Shown piece after piece: positions 45,217 through 56,806 of a stretch of 64,000 nt of DNA (position 1 is the first letter of the stretch; every line of letters starts with the position of its first letter). Made by a program: the position numbers and the translations under genes. This DNA is from Eutypa lata (Eukaryota > Ascomycota > Sordariomycetes > Xylariales > Diatrypaceae): assembly GCA_022661535.1 (NCBI GenBank), contig JAKULF010000005.1, positions 5,394,001-5,458,000 on the forward strand, read 5' to 3'. The notes under the pieces were generated by a model. That model was not told the origin of the DNA, did no database searches, and saw only the letters and a list, made by a program, of their open reading frames with translations.

Positions 45217-48200
45217 GTAGCTTGGATATATATTATTGGGGGGGGGGGGGTTCTTTTTTGGCCTAGCGATAGTTACATAGTTAGGAACTCGTAGGAGTAG
45301 ATGGGTAAATGATTTCAACAGTAGTGATTGGGTTTTAAATAATAGAGTAAAGATAAATAAGTCATACCTTACTACCATGCTGCATGACTGACCTGATATT
45401 CTCGACCTATACTTGCCTGGTTGTCTTCTTCAATACCTTGAGCGATGGGCAATGCATCAGCGCCCAGATTTATAGATTACCTGTACACTCGTTCATAGGC
45501 ACATGTCTGATCGCGACTTTCCCTCCATTCCGCTACACGAATATACAACATATGTATACACTATGCTACCCGCTAAATATATACAAAACGCCATCTTCTT
45601 TCTCCTTGCGCCCCTCGCTCGCCCGCGTCGTATTACATTTTGTATTCCAAGCGTGGGTGAGAAGGCGAGGAAACTGAAGGCGAAGGAGGCAGCAAGACCC
45701 CCTCTAACCCGCCGCCAGCTTTGTACCAAACCCTGCTTGATCCATCAAAGTACGCTCTTTTGCCCACTCCTGGACATCGAGCTCATCGTCGACGTGTGTG
45801 ATCGAAGTCAGGGGGGGTGACGAAGCTAAGTAAGCCGCCTCAGCTCGATCGAGCGCGGCGAGTACACCGGGGCGTCACGGTCGTCGGCCTAACAACAAGA
45901 CTACCAATTGTAGGAGAATGGACGTCGAATAGGAAGGGCAAACAAATATCGTGGGCTAGATCGGTCGTGATGTCTAGCAGGGGCTTGCTTAACGTGGAAC
46001 TGTAGAGGGAGGTCCGCATGATGAGGGTTTATTTCAACAAGTATGAAAACTATTACGCTCGTTCAGTCGACACCATGATACCTTGAAATCGTCGAAAGCA
46101 ATGACAGGCAGGATATAGTGAACGAGGAGAGAAAAATGTTGTCGAGTCTGTATGATACCTCTAAAAAGTGAAAGCTTACTAAACAACTCGCTACTTTCAG
46201 ATACCCATCTACGTATCACGGAGTGTGTACAGAGTTATCTATTTCCCTCAGAGCAGGCTGTAACAGTCCCCCTAGAGTAGAGGCTCTTAGTTACTAATAA
46301 GAAGGTGTCTTCTCGGTTCTCCGATCTAGTGGTTACAGTGAGTCACGTGGGAGATATACATCATGTCCAAGGGAAAATCTATGTCGGAAAGACACGGCGT
46401 GACCGATGTATCCTTGGTATGAGACGTTCAAGTAGACTAATTGTGATAGACTCCAGAGGAATCTGTTATCACAGAACACCCTCACTAATCGCTCATGATC
46501 GGAGAAGTTGAATCACTTCTGCCAAATTATCTCTATTGAACCGTGTAGGCCTGCTACTAAGTTAGCACCTTGCATTGCCATGGAGATGGTATGCAGTGGC
46601 TTCGTAGCCCACTTCGTAGAGGCTATCCATCCATACCCTTGAATTTGAATGCCGGACTGGGATGTGTAGAGCTGATTGCTCACAAGCAGGGCCTACTCTA
46701 GTTATTTTGTGGTCTGAATACATAAGTTCAGCCCCTGCTAGTATATTCTTCCTCTCCCTATCCCCCCACAGGGATAGGGCCGGACTCACCGTGAATGTAC
46801 CCGGCCTGTTTAGGAATGTGCTTGCATTGAGAGTGATCTTCTGCTCGAATAGCCTATGCCTATTCTCCAAGCCAGCTCACACGGATCCTCAAGCATCCTC
46901 TGGGCAATACATAGCCAAATCAAAAAGAAAGTATAATGCTTACCGGTGGCATGTTCGGGAAAGTCTATGCGATGAATTTGTGTCTCCTACATACGTGTAA
47001 AGGTAGTAGTAATACATCTCAAGATAGTAGTTCAAGTATATATGATCAATATGATCTCTTGGAGAATCTAGATCTAATCTATCGCCTGAGATAGGGCACC
47101 ACCACTGCGAAAATTTCACTTGTGTAACGTCGGAGGTCATCTCATCCTAAATTTTCTCAATATGGGAAAATTTTAGCTACCGTACTGCCTACAATGTGAC
47201 CGTCTGGCCATCACCTACGGCTCACGTTTATGCCATCAGCCCCTGACACAGTGCTCCCCTATCCTCAAATTCCGAATGAAGCATCCTGAGAGATCATTAG
47301 AAGTTGCGGTAAGGTGTAGACCATCAAAGACCTTGTCAATTCCACCATCCCCAGAGTTCATATACCTAAACCACGTGCTGGTGAAATGGAACACTTCGTC
47401 GGAAAGCTCCATTGTCTTAAGCCGATGACGGGGTATACAAACATCACGCATATATACTATATAGACAGCATATAACTATGCATTGCTCCCAAGCTGTGGC
47501 TTGCTGCAAGGAGTTTGTGGTAGGTGTTTGTAGTTAAGCTATGTCTCCAAGGGACATATAGACTTCAATATGCCCTGTGATGTATTGAACCAGTTCAAGC
47601 TCCAAGTACCAGGTGAATATCATGTTAGTTGATCCCTTTCCGACAGCCCAAGGGAGATGCTTGGTGGTACCGAAGCAGATCGCGACGCTAAGGGTACCGC
47701 ATCTAGATAAGGAGTTCATGCATAGTTACCGCAAGGGTGACATAGGTAGCTATAGAAGATATGTAGAAGAAACTCAGACCAAGTACCGCCAGAAAGAAGC
47801 CATGGCAGCAATCCTGCCGGGGGAGTGCAAGCGTTACATGATATTCCACCTATGAATACCGTAGATCTACTGTAATATACGACTTGTCATAAAGCACGGG
47901 TATTGAACGAGTGACTGGTCTACTACCACCTAGCAGTGTGAGGTGCATGGAAGTATTGGAGTGGCTGAGTGGCAGCTCTATTTCGCCATATATCTCGCAG
48001 TATGTAAGGTAGCAATCTGGATATCTTGGCCCTGCCGACAACCATGTCGTGGAAGCACCAGGCCCTGCTCTCGGCTACAGGATCTAGACATAGCAGATCG
48101 ATATCCCGATGCCATGTAGTCGCGGCTCCTACACTCAATATGCTTCTTCCAAAGCCGTCCCCCGAAAACTCGACACCCGAGGATGGGTATCTATTCTATA

Positions 48201-48420
48201 CCACCATCTTTTTGCAACCGCGCGGCATCTCCTTTTTTCCCCGCTACTGCTACTGACCCCTACCGGTGCAGAAAGCGAGGACGCCTTCTATGCACCCACC
48301 TTCCTCATCACAGGCTCGTCACTGAACGCCACTTTTACCACGAGCCGGGTCAGCCGAATCGGAAAGGGGCTATACTTCGGATATGATGATATGGAGCGGA
48401 AGCGGATCTGGCGTTGATTT
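45217..48420. other. gene-poor region with possible decayed coding pieces
   Basis: Over 3 kb with short frames on both strands. A poly-G run lies at about 45239-45250. Several pieces read somewhat protein-like on the minus strand (47236-47451, 47923-48138) or plus strand (47613-47855, 48109-48417), but no domain is recognisable and frames do not join through good splice sites. Treated as decayed or non-coding. Confidence 0.4.
45704..45825 (-). pseudogene. possible orphan C-terminal exon
   Basis: After an acceptor-like ACTTAG, a frame reads SSPPLTSITHVDDELDV, then QEWAKERTLMDQAGFG, and stops at 45704. The acidic, Gly-ending tail looks like a real protein end, but no upstream exon could be joined on this strand. 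It may be the remnant of a lost gene or a chance frame. Confidence 0.22.
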
Positions 48421-50479
48421 ACATCGCCGCTCTGGTGGCGAAGAGTGTAGAGGGGAGGAGGAGGTGAAGAGGAGATTAATATGTATAAAAGCAATATGTA
48501 ATTGTATATTACAAGCTAGTATTCGATAAAGGGGGGGTTATTGAATATAGCTGTTATGTATAGGTAGTTATGTTTTATGTATGCTATGAGCTAGCCTTAC
48601 TACATAACATAGCGCTTCCACAGACAAGGAACGACGAAATCGAAGTCAAATGAGCACATCTACGAAAGGAGAAGCGTCGCAACATTTTTGCGTATGTTAT
48701 TACCTAGTACGGTAGTGCTATACGGCCGTCGTATGTAGGTTATGTAATTACTTAATTAGCCCCTTGTGGAGGAAGGGAGAGAGAGCGACTGGCATTGAAC
48801 GGACCAAGATCGTTCGTTTCCTTTTCTTCTTAATAGTTTTAGTTAGACGTTAACTAGTAGTTAGCAGCAACAAGAAAAACACCAGCCGATGGGTAGCTTC
48901 GCTGATCGCTGGAGCAATCGGAGTAGGGGCACGCCACGGGGAGGCCAGGGTCGGGTTTATTGCCAAGGCCCCAAGGATCAACCACCACTGTGTCACGGCA
49001 TCGGGGGGCTTATAGCGATTTACTATCAGATCAACTATCTGACGTGATCATCACGTACATACGTAGTTACATAAACAGGTAAAGTGGTCTGCGGGACGTT
49101 CAGATGTCGAGTGCCTTGGACTAGCTTTGACTTCATCTCCGCTATAGTTAAGTACTTACTTTAACTATCTACATGTACAATACTCTAAGCCTCGGTCTAT
49201 GATACAATAGCTCCGGAAATAAACACAGAATAAAATAGTCACCACTCACTTATTACTTGCCTACATACATACATACGTAAGCCGTCGATAAGAGAGAGGG
49301 AGAGGGAGATCCCCAAAAATGGGAATTCGAATTCGGATTCCCGCTGTCATTCGCTAGCCCTGCTAGCCTGATTGCTCTAGACTCCTTATATCATATTAGT
49401 AGCACTGGGTATGCTAGCGCAGCATGTCCACCCTGTCACCCGTTGATTGACACATGCACGCGCGCTATACTCCACATGGTGTCCAACGGCCTTGACTCTC
49501 CCTCCCTGTGTCTCTCTGCCCTGCTTTCTCTGAATCGGCCCTTGGACCCTCACGAGAAACCCGCGGGGCCGGTTGTTGTTCTTTTCTTGGTCGGTGGGGG
49601 GGGGGGGGCAAGGCAACTAACTAGGAACTACTATTTTCCATCCAACCCCCATCCCGAGATGCATGGTCAGGGGGGCGGCGACGGCGGCGGCGAGTAAGAT
49701 GGATCTTATTAAGGGATCTTATTAAGGGATCGCCTACTGAGAAGTAGTGTGAATGAATATATGGGGAGAAGAGTACGCATTTCCTGCAAGCCCATCTTTC
49801 CCGAAGGCTTGACGCCAGTGCTGGCCAGATTATTAGCCACAATGTCAAGTACGTATGTCGCTAGGCAATATGGCAACACCGAGCTACTACCTATTACCAC
49901 TATTACGTAGCAGCTATTCCGCCCCGCTAAGGTATCAGTAGACAGACCTATGTACATAGCGGGATTAAAAACTGCGTCGCATCTTGTTAGATGAGATCGA
50001 GTATAGTTATGAATAAGCTGTATTATGGGATAGGTGATTACGACGGCAAGCAGGGAACTTTTCCGATTGTTTTCAATACTGCGCGACTTTCGGCAGCATA
50101 TAAGTTGTTTTGGAGCCAGGACTGTCTACGATTATCTTCAGAGTAGACATAGACAATGTAGGGATATGGAATCGAGGCTCCCATAGACGAAAGTTTCAAA
50201 GTTCTAGAAGTTGTTAGCCTCGTTCACCCTGGTTTCTCTTGATTAATCGTTGGGGATACCTATCTAGTAGTCAATTTATAGGCGAGACCACCTAGCTTTC
50301 AATATCTCATACAGTGTGCTGTAGCTAGACCAGAAGGACGAACAATATATTTGTTAAGCCACGCAACAGCTGACGTTATCGCCGGGCCTTCATCAGACAA
50401 GCGGATACAGTAGAGAAATTAGCACGTCCTGAGCAGCACACTCTAAGTTGGTCTGGGCTTCGACTGCATGAGATCAAAT
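48421..50479. other. intergenic, no supported gene
   Basis: About 2 kb of AT-rich DNA with short microsatellites, a G run near 49598-49610, and a direct duplication of GGATCTTATTAAG near 49700-49730. Nothing recognisable as a gene. Confidence 0.45.
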
Positions 50480-51430
50480 TTAATAACCAAACAGGGGAAT
50501 AAGATATCGAGTAGAAGAAGTAAAGGCGGCAGGTGCCGTTGCCGTTATCGTGATTCGAAAGTTAAAAGAGGCTGGCTGCCTGTACAGAAAGGCATGGGTA
50601 CGAGTTGAGATCGTCCAGAACGTAAACCAAGTCCCATAGCTTGTCATACCTGTTTGTCCTGGAAAAAGATGAAGGATGAATAGCAAAGGGCTGTCTTTAG
50701 CAAACCTGGTCATCTTCGGATGCTGTATATTCCTCGACTTTTGGTAAATGAAGGTCTACAGAGGTCGGAGGAGCTGCACGCCTGATTCGTTCGGGTTGAT
50801 TTTCGTGAAACTGCAGATCGGAGCGGTAATTCCAGACCTGGCGGCCACGGTGTCCCGGTCAGAGTGGTGGGCGGACTAGTGCTGTAAACAAAAGACATGC
50901 GGCCTACCGTGTGTAAGGCGTTCTATATCGAGATGCGAGCGGGTCTCGAACGGCACAGCGTAGTATCTATCCCGCGCCAGCAGCCGGTGAATGTATGCAT
51001 TGATGTGTGAGTCTATGTACGGGCGCATATGCATCTACTAACATGACAGCCTCAGATCTTGTTAGGTCGGGTCATAAAAGTGACACGTCGCCTCGTCCAA
51101 GATCTGTAGGGCATGCTGGATTTCAGTGTGGTTACCTTGCATCAGAGCAAATACTATAGTTCCCCGCAGTTGACAGAGGAAGAGTGACCAGCCGCTGGTT
51201 TCGAAGAATCGGGTGCCTGGTCTAAGTCATCAGCTGATGAAGGTACACACATACACACACCAATCTAGTACTGTAGTTATATGATAGTTTCCAGAACGAA
51301 AGGTGTTGTTGAGGAAGCTTGAAGCACAATCTAGAGGCCCTACTTCGTACAGCGCCTTATGAACTAGGCCGACGTTTTGCTTGTCTTCTAAGATTGGTAA
51401 GGGGTTCTTGGCTTGACGACGTGTCATACA
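50480..51430 (-). pseudogene. decayed multi-exon gene, family not recognised
   Basis: Four to five minus-strand segments read as protein but do not join cleanly. Near 51427-51240: EDKQNVGLVHKALYEVGPLD. At 51221-51062, after a good CTTAG acceptor: FFETSGWSLFLCQLRGTI, then ALQILDEATCHFYD and a stop. At 51034-50876: YIDSHINAYIHRLLARDRYY, then VPFETRSHLDIERLTHG. Below 50850: QVWNYRSDLQFHENQPERI. Near 50640: YDKLWDLVYVLDDLNSYP. The density of aromatic and charged residues with preserved splice-like sites argues for a former gene. Stops and phase breaks between segments argue that it is now broken, or that my splice choices are wrong. No family name can be given. Confidence 0.35.
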
Positions 51431-52601
51431 GCGAAATGAGTTGGGATGTACTTTCTTCTCCCTTGTATGATGGTGCTACGTATGAAAGGGGGTGGGGGAG
51501 AGGAGCACTGTCCACAGATCCCGATGTGTGTCAACTTCGTGGGAACAGTGGCGTTGGAGGTGCGTCGTTGATCGGAATCAGACTACCACGACCGCTAAAG
51601 AAGATAAACTCGTTGTGTTACGGGCCACAGCAGCCGGCTGGTATCCAAGGACGTTCGACGTTGGGAGGAGCATGGTCGAGACACGCTTAGCAGCGAAAGT
51701 TAATCCCAACGTCCGGCGACGATCTTATGTAGGCATCTCGGGCTGTTGCTTCTCGGGGGGGATGGGCAACCCCGCCAAATGTTACCTCTTGCCGTCCCGT
51801 TGTCGCGCTCACAATAGCGGTGGACTTGTTGTTCCATCTCAAAGATCTGTGGAATCTCAATATTCTTGGCATCATAATACCGTCGATCTGTAACCACTAT
51901 TCCCACGTTAGACGCATGGGGGTGAATGCATGTCATGTTATTGATTAGCATGTAGATTAGACATGCTGCCTTATAGTCGATAAGTAGTAGGTAATAGTCC
52001 TAGTAATAACTTGTTCACATATGTCTGTATGGATCCGGAGGAAGGCCCGCTACCTCCACAATATCTAAGATGTCAGATTAGCGACGTTGCGCCAAGCGCC
52101 GGGACTTTTGTGCGCCTCTTATGTTAACAACGCCAAAGCCAAGATCCTTAAGGAGATAGCCGTTCGTGGGAAACGAGGGCTAGCCATTAGATATTATGTA
52201 GCCAATACTGAGACATTTCGTTGATCTACTAGTCTATGTAACTAGTTACCTCATCAACCGTTTCTTCGGAAGCGCCGAACAGTAACACCCATCCAACACC
52301 CAACTTGACGTCGCCATGGAATGCATGTTTTGGCAATCGGAGATAAAATCACACTCTATGCTAGGGATGAATGTGGCTGCAGGCAAACTAGGGGTAATCC
52401 TTGATCTAAAGAGACCAGCCGGGAGTGTTTACCTGGTTGCTGCGGAAGTAACAGGCGTACTCATTTAGCTACATTATGTAGGTGCTGTAATTCTAGCACG
52501 ATAAAGAGTAACTTGACTGGTCTTGAATTGTTTCATGTAGAATGGGCATCGGACTAAAACATTTGACAAGTGAGGTGTGTTTCTTTTCAATCGACATTAC
52601 G
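51431..52601. other. intergenic left of the transposable element
   Basis: No supported gene. The left end may include further 5' pieces of the decayed gene at 50480-51430; frames near 51492-51951 overlap on both strands without a clear winner. Confidence 0.4.
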
Positions 52602-52610
52602 TTTACAGAG
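52602..52610. repeat. 9-bp target site duplication, left copy
   Basis: TTTACAGAG directly before the left terminal inverted repeat; identical to 53120-53128 directly after the right repeat. Confidence 0.88.
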
Positions 52611-52813
52611 CAATTTGGCTATATCCACCGGTATAAAAAGATATTTGCACCGGTATCTAAACCGCATTTGGACAAGCCCATCACCACCACCCACCACCTA
52701 CCTATGCACATACACCTATCTCACCACTTAACATCACCACCACCATTCTACAATACAACAAAAAAATATAGATAAATGGGGGGGCTCGCACCGCCCCCCC
52801 AAACCCCCCGGAG

Positions 52814-52890
52814 CCTAACCCTAACCCTAAGCTAACACCTAACCCTAACCAGCTAACCCTAACCCTAACCAACTAACCCTAACCTTAACC
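52814..52890. repeat. degenerate telomeric (CCCTAA)n array
   Basis: About eight to nine copies of CCCTAA (TTAGGG on the other strand), the ascomycete telomere unit, broken by short spacers (GCTAACA, AGCTAA, CAACTAA). It lies wholly inside the transposable element, not at a chromosome end. Confidence 0.88.
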
Positions 52891-52937
52891 GCGCTCCGCG
52901 CCGACGCTGTTAAGTAGTAACTTAAAGGTAGCAAGTC

Positions 52938-52975
52938 GGCAGGTATAGTGGCAGGTATAGTGGCAAGTGTAGTGG
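52938..52975. repeat. 12-bp tandem repeat inside the element
   Basis: Three copies of a GGCAGGTATAGT-like unit, the last diverged (GGCAAGTGTAGT). Confidence 0.7.
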
Positions 52976-53119
52976 CTGTTGACTTGGTGGATTTAAAGGT
53001 GCTAAGTGTGACTAATGTAGCTAGTGTAATAGCAGGTCCTGAAAATGGTCCGTGCTGTCCAAATGCGGTTTAGATACCGGTGCAAATATCTTTTTATACC
53101 GGTGGATATAGCCAAATTG

Positions 53120-53128
53120 TTTACAGAG
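53120..53128. repeat. 9-bp target site duplication, right copy
   Basis: TTTACAGAG directly after the right terminal inverted repeat; matches the copy at 52602-52610. Confidence 0.88.
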
Positions 53129-56100
53129 TGGGAACTAACTTAAGTACCTTCTACTAATACATACTATTACTAGCGTAGAGACTCTCCGCTGTCAAATAGG
53201 CCAATCTTTACCCAATCAAGCAACCATCGCGAGGTATGGGGTCTACCTAGTCGGAGCTAGTAAATAGGGGACAGTGAGGAGGGTTCGGGAAGCCGTTACC
53301 GACAGACAGGGAAGTATTAAATCATTAATCAAAGGTTTGTTTTTGGCAGGAAGAAGAAAGAAAACCCGATTTTCAGGAAGTGACATGAGATGACATGTTG
53401 ATCCCTATGTTATGTTATGTCATGTCAAGCTAAGCCTTGCATGCTCTACATTCAATTCACATGAGGGATAATAAAGAAGAAGAGTGTATGTGCGACATAA
53501 AACAGGATGTTTGCATACCACGCATCAGCCTCGGAAGAGCAGTTGATCGAGGTTCGTCGCATTTTAATAGGCCTCGTTTAATGGGTGCCGGCATATCGAT
53601 GGCCAAGGGAGCTCAAGTTGGACAATACACACACTCGTGATGGGTACTTCAGATGCAAGAGGCCGCTGCAGTTAGCAAAATCTGGTCGAAGGCTTTCTTT
53701 CGAAATACCCAGATACCCATGGATAACTTCTAACCAATGCGTTTACAAATTGATGCACGGGAAATGGTATAGGAGTTAACTATACAATACTTGAAGTTAT
53801 TCAAGGCAATGGACATGTTGCAGGGATGCAAATACCTACGTACCTATGTAAGTAGACTTGCCCAGCGTCATGAAAATGTGCACTATGCATGGTTGTACAT
53901 GAGGCCTAGACATTATGTAGTTATACACACAGAAATAAACTATGTATGATATGATAAAGTCTCCATTTCTTAATAAATAATTACTAGTGCCCTAGTTAGT
54001 CTCTAATGACAAGTCAATGTAACCTTAAGTGCATTAAAGAAGCTATCGTGACCTGCTCGGCCATATTGCTTTTTCTTTGGGTATTTCCTTCAGTTTTCAG
54101 GAAATTGCAAACTATTTGACATTGAAATGTATGGAACATGTGTACCTAGTGGTCTCTTCCACTGACAGTACATACGTATCATGAATTTAACCAGGCTCTA
54201 AACTGCCACATGGCGGCCAAGGCGGCTACATGTCTTAGACACACACTAAGGGAGCCCAGCGGTTACTGCTGATTGTGAAGTGAGAAGTGCTGATTAGTTA
54301 CATACCTATGTAGGTGACAATGAAAATTAGACTGGCAGCACAATACCGAGAACCCGGTTCGAAAGCCAGGGGGAAGGTCATATTGATCTTCAGCTTTTCG
54401 TCTTCCGGCAGCATAGACCGGGGTCCTTCTCTACGACCTGCGCCCGTGATTGGAGGGGCTTGAGAACGTCTCAGCTCGTTGGAAGGTGCGTATGTGTGTG
54501 TCTCTCTCTCTTTTGTAAAAAAAGAAACAGGCGGAGAGGCGTTGGACCGCCGCACGGGATCAGTCAGCCACCATCCTATTGTCTCGGAAGTAGAGATAAT
54601 GACAGGTGCCATTCATGTATGAGATGGGATATGCGGTCCAACCGGGAAAATCCATTTTCCTTAGTGTTAGTTAGGCGCTAATATGTATGTACGTACGTAG
54701 GCTCAGCGGAGCACACATGGGAGGAACGTTTACATACATACATTAGGTACCTACATACAACACTCTCCCAAGAAATTGGTAGCAACGGTGGCACTAACAT
54801 ATCCCTGTAAATCTCGCGTGCGGGCCGGGTCCGCGCAGGGGAAGGCTGCTCAGGATATGCTATTCTACCTAGGTATGTGTAGGTATGTATGTAGTATCCA
54901 AGACTTCATCAATCAACGTATGGTTCGAAAGCTGAAGGAATATCTACTTTATAAGGATTTACAAGAAGACAGTTATTTCACTCTATACTATCCTGTTTTG
55001 CTCCTTTTCACTTACTATATTTTATTTTTCTGTCTGCCTTTCAAGTCCCGCAATCCCGGTACAATATTCTATTTAGACTATGATGCGAATCTAGACTAGG
55101 GCAGTAGGGTTGATGTGAATGGAGCGTGGCAAGCTTGGATGTGTGAGACAAACCGCGATATGGTTACCTCAAACGGGTTGACCAATCCACTAACTACTCC
55201 AAAACATGTAAGGCTTCACTATAAGCGTGACGTCTATCCAGATTACTATACTGCGTACATATAATATAACTATGCATTGCAGCATTGATGTTTGGCCATA
55301 GAACATTACAATTACAATCAAGTTTGTGTCGTTCACCCGAACTTGCCAAATCTGATTACTGAACATGCACGATCGGCAAACCAGCTATTGTGGTCACATT
55401 CAAGAGGTCGTATACCGTTACCCCCTAACTAATGATAGGCGATGGATAGCGCTTGTGTCTTATTGGCTATAAAAAAGGCGTTCGATGCCACAAGGCACGA
55501 ATCGCGCTGACAGGCGCTTTTCGAGGACAGGGCTGAGGCATGGGAACGTATCATAACTTAATGAACTATCACGATCACTGCCCATTTTCATAGCGACATT
55601 GTGTCTCACATTATAAGACTTGTCTAACCTTGCTGATGTTACTCATATGAGCGTTAGCCTTCTTAGAGCCGTACGTTACGTCTCAACGCCGATTATCTGA
55701 AGTAAGCTTATACTTTGTGTGAACAAGTAACGTAAAGAGTGGCTGCTGAGCTCTGGGTTCGGATTACACTGCTCCTTATACAATATCCTGATGATAATCA
55801 AGATATCGACAGCGACAGCATGATATACTATCTACATAGTTGCATTAAACCCGTGGCTGGAATCCCTGCATAGTGGCTCTATAATCATGTGTTACTATAC
55901 ACCGAAAATTCTTCCGCTTGCCGATCAGAACTACATATATGTATATCAAAGTGCCTCGAGACAACGAGAAAATAGTTGGCATTAACGTATTTAACCTTGC
56001 TAACGATCATTGACTCTGAGCTGAGAACTAACAATGATGTCTAGTGGCTTACGCAGTTCGCCTCACCGAAATAACTCCACATGTAGACTTAAGTTTCCAT

Positions 56101-56137
56101 CACGAATAGTTTCTATATCAAACCACAATCTCTCCCA
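53129..56137. other. gene-poor region right of the element
   Basis: About 3 kb, AT-rich, with GTATGTAC-type microsatellites near 54680-54760. A TATA-like CTATAAAAAAGG at about 55469 follows ATTGG but no convincing gene starts after it. Nothing else supported. Confidence 0.45.
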
Positions 56138-56806
56138 TTAAACTACAATTGCGTCGTCATCTGAACGCACTTCATTTTGTTCTCCAGGTTTTAGTGAACG
56201 CGCGTACTCATTGGATATTTTTGACATTTCTCCGAGAGCAGTCTCCTCGTTAAGGATACTTAAGTTGCACATTATTATCAGCTCTCTGGCGCTCCAAAAA
56301 AAAGTTATCGTTCCCTCGCTCGCCCCACTGGGCGACGGGTTTATTGCCAGAAACAGTACAAGCCTGGACAGGTTAACAGGCCCTGATTCATTTGACAACC
56401 GGCCCGGGTGCCGCTTTAGAGTGGAGCGCCGCGATTTCCACAACGGCGGAGACGCTATGACACGCTACCGACTGATCCTAAAACCAGCCTGTCCCTATGT
56501 ACAATACTAAACGGCGGAACCTGGCGCTAAGCGTAGTTCATACCAAGTATTCGTAACTGCTACGGAATGTGGGCGGTAGGCAGTTCGTGGTGGGACTCTT
56601 TGACTGCCTTGGCCTGAAGCCGATAGGACGGCCTTGTAGCCCATTACAAGTCTCCTGTCATGGACGATGTGGGCAAACCCATAATGTCGGTCCATGTCAC
56701 CCGATGCCGAAGAGGACCGCGCGGCTTTCATCATGACAACTGAACTCCAGATTAAGCACAAATGTAGCCGCGATATTCGCTTGAAATGAAATCTATCACA
56801 GTCCAA
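56138..56806 (-). pseudogene. possible decayed coding fragments
   Basis: Two adjacent minus-strand frames. The lower (56443-56138) ends with a plausible protein tail: NLSILNEETALGEMSKI, then RSLKPGEQNEVRSDDDAI, then a stop. The upper (56806-56507) has HYGFAHIVHDRRLVMGYK. They are separated by a stop and a phase change with no clear intron. Family not recognised. Confidence 0.2.

Larger units (their letters stand above)
52611..53119. mobile_element. non-autonomous Mutator-like element with perfect 64-bp TIRs
   Basis: A 509-bp element. The left terminal inverted repeat (52611-52674) begins CAATTTGGCTATATCCACCG, and its exact reverse complement stands at 53056-53119, with no mismatch over 64 bp. 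A perfect 9-bp duplication TTTACAGAG flanks it. Long TIRs with a 9-bp duplication are the hallmark of the Mutator/MULE superfamily. No transposase frame fits inside, so the element is non-autonomous and must be moved in trans. The perfect ends and duplication point to a recent insertion. The inside holds a CCACC-rich stretch, a G7/C7 inverted pair near 52780-52800, telomere-like repeats and a short tandem repeat of about 12 bp. Confidence 0.88.
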
